Part shown: in pieces, positions 63,390-64,000 of the stretch
Position numbering within the stretch: the stretch's first letter is position 1
Layout of the letters: every line of letters starts with the position of its first letter
Assembly (NCBI GenBank): GCA_021234155.1
Contig: JAJEKV010000061.1
Location: forward strand, 2,443,950 to 2,507,949
Source: Isoetes taiwanensis
Lineage: Eukaryota; Streptophyta; Lycopodiopsida; Isoetales; Isoetaceae
Direction: 5' to 3'
Length of the DNA: 64,000 bases
The notes under the pieces: model-generated
Database searches by the model: none
Told to the model about the DNA's origin: nothing
What the model saw: only the letters and a program-made list of their open reading frames with translations
Program-made: the position numbers and the translations under genes

Positions 63390-64000
63390 TCAAAGACCCA
63401 GATGGCGAGAAACAGTGAGACGTTCCTGAATATCGGGTAGAATGTAGCGTGAATGGGAAGCAGCAGAGCGCCAACGCCCATGAGAGCGGACAATGTCAGA
63501 AGGGACAGATGTGGCAGCAGCTGTGGTGGCACCGCCCCTACGGCCCGCATGGGTACCAAAATCTCGAGGCTCCAAACCGATAAGACGCAGGGCCTCAAAC
63601 CACCAAGAACGGGCAGCAGCATAAGACAAAGAGCGCGTGGAGGACAAGGATGAGCGAAAGAGAGGGCCTCCCTCAGGTGGGTCAGAGGTGCGAAAACAAC
63701 AGGCGGACAACAGACGCTGCAATAACATGACCGGGCAAAAGGGGGAGAATGTGCGGGCTATGAGGACCTCCTGGCCAGCGGCAGACTGGTCGCACTTAGA
63801 CTTGCGGATATGCAACTGGACGTAGTCAGGGAAAAAAGATAGGTCACGCCAATTCAAGTGCAGCGCCTCAGAGATGCGGAGAAAACCAGCAAAGCAGATA
63901 GTGACAAGGCATGCTTTCATGAGGCTGCGCCAATCGGCTCTAGCGGGGGCGAGAAGGGAGATGACCTGGCGGACGTGAGACGCGGTAAGAGGTAAATGCC
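63390..64000 (-). CDS. tyrosine recombinase (DIRS/Ngaro/Crypton-type), 5' end outside window
   Basis: The minus-strand frame is open from the window edge to a TGA at 63390, at least 200 codons; the ATG at 63920 is internal, because the frame continues upstream (HLPLTASHVRQVISLLAPAR). Catalytic motifs are in order: R in AGFLRISEAL (box I), H-x-x-R in THAGRRGGAT, H in SHGRWRS and the tyrosine nucleophile in SHSRYIL near the C-terminus. Spacing fits a complete catalytic domain with no frame disruption. Phage-type enzymes of this kind integrate circular DNA intermediates without target-site duplication. In eukaryotes they mark DIRS, Ngaro, PAT and Crypton elements; the repeats beyond the stop favour a DIRS-order retroelement over a Crypton. 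No reverse transcriptase is visible because the ORF leaves the window. Confidence 0.85.
   Translation of the reverse strand, partial: HLPLTASHVRQVISLLAPARADWRSLMKACLVTICFAGFLRISEALHLNWRDLSFFPDYVQLHIRKSKCDQSAAGQEVLIARTFSPFCPVMLLQRLLSACCFRTSDPPEGGPLFRSSLSSTRSLSYAAARSWWFEALRLIGLEPRDFGTHAGRRGGATTAAATSVPSDIVRSHGRWRSAASHSRYILPDIQERLTVSRHLGL

Larger units (their letters stand above)
62545..64000 (-). mobile_element. 3' end of a DIRS/Ngaro-like tyrosine-recombinase retroelement
   Basis: The segment is clearly richer in GC than the rest of the window. It contains the recombinase ORF, a 29-bp direct repeat just after its stop codon (63343-63371) whose other copy lies at 62545-62573, a strong hairpin (63283-63350) and a 0.7 kb tail between the repeats. 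Such split repeats downstream of a tyrosine recombinase fit DIRS/Ngaro-type elements, in which the reverse transcriptase precedes the recombinase. That part would lie beyond 64000. Confidence 0.6.

Overview
This is a 64 kb, AT-rich, intron-bearing nuclear window from a land plant. The evidence is a plant-type multi-exon apyrase, a plant PYRR/NADAR fragment, a chloroplast/mitochondrial NAD+-carrier-type fragment, a plant-style ARM-repeat protein and a ribosomal protein uS12 (RPS23) relic. The very low gene density, long foldback elements and a DIRS/Ngaro-like tyrosine-recombinase element would suit a large seed-free plant genome such as a fern, but the sequence alone does not fix the lineage.

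Only one gene looks intact: an apyrase (GDA1/CD39 nucleoside phosphatase) at 58.5-61.3 kb on the + strand. Nine exons could be joined by hand with GT-AG introns and one continuous reading frame. The other recognisable genes are fragments or frameshifted relics: PYRR NADAR exon (11.8-12.05 kb, -), NAD+ carrier exons (25.16-25.67 kb, -), RPS23 (28.9-29.26 kb, +), a KH-domain RNA-binding protein (30.2-31.0 kb, +) and an ARM-repeat protein (52.07-53.29 kb, +), preceded by a tandemly duplicated exon at 51.14-51.83 kb.

The rest is dominated by foldback (palindromic) elements whose apex is a (TA)n tract flanked by a recurring motif (ACAAGT, two variable bases, TTGTACTAT or its complement). One lies at about 3.2-5.8 kb, half-copies at 16.2-17 kb and 33.6-34.1 kb, a short-TIR one at 26.9-28.0 kb, and a giant one at about 34.0-45.65 kb. 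The giant element has roughly 1.8-2.0 kb inverted arms built from GAATCT-type arrays. Its apex holds two near-identical 3.4 kb direct copies (35.84-39.28 and 40.15-43.57 kb). Directly at its right outer end sits a nearly identical genomic copy of one apyrase exon plus flanking intron (45.65-45.95 kb), whose source lies 15 kb downstream.

The right edge (about 62.5-64.0 kb, - strand) is the 3' part of a tyrosine-recombinase retroelement. Its recombinase ORF runs off the window, and a 29-bp direct repeat and a hairpin follow the stop codon. There is no sign of operons, CRISPR arrays or prokaryotic genes.
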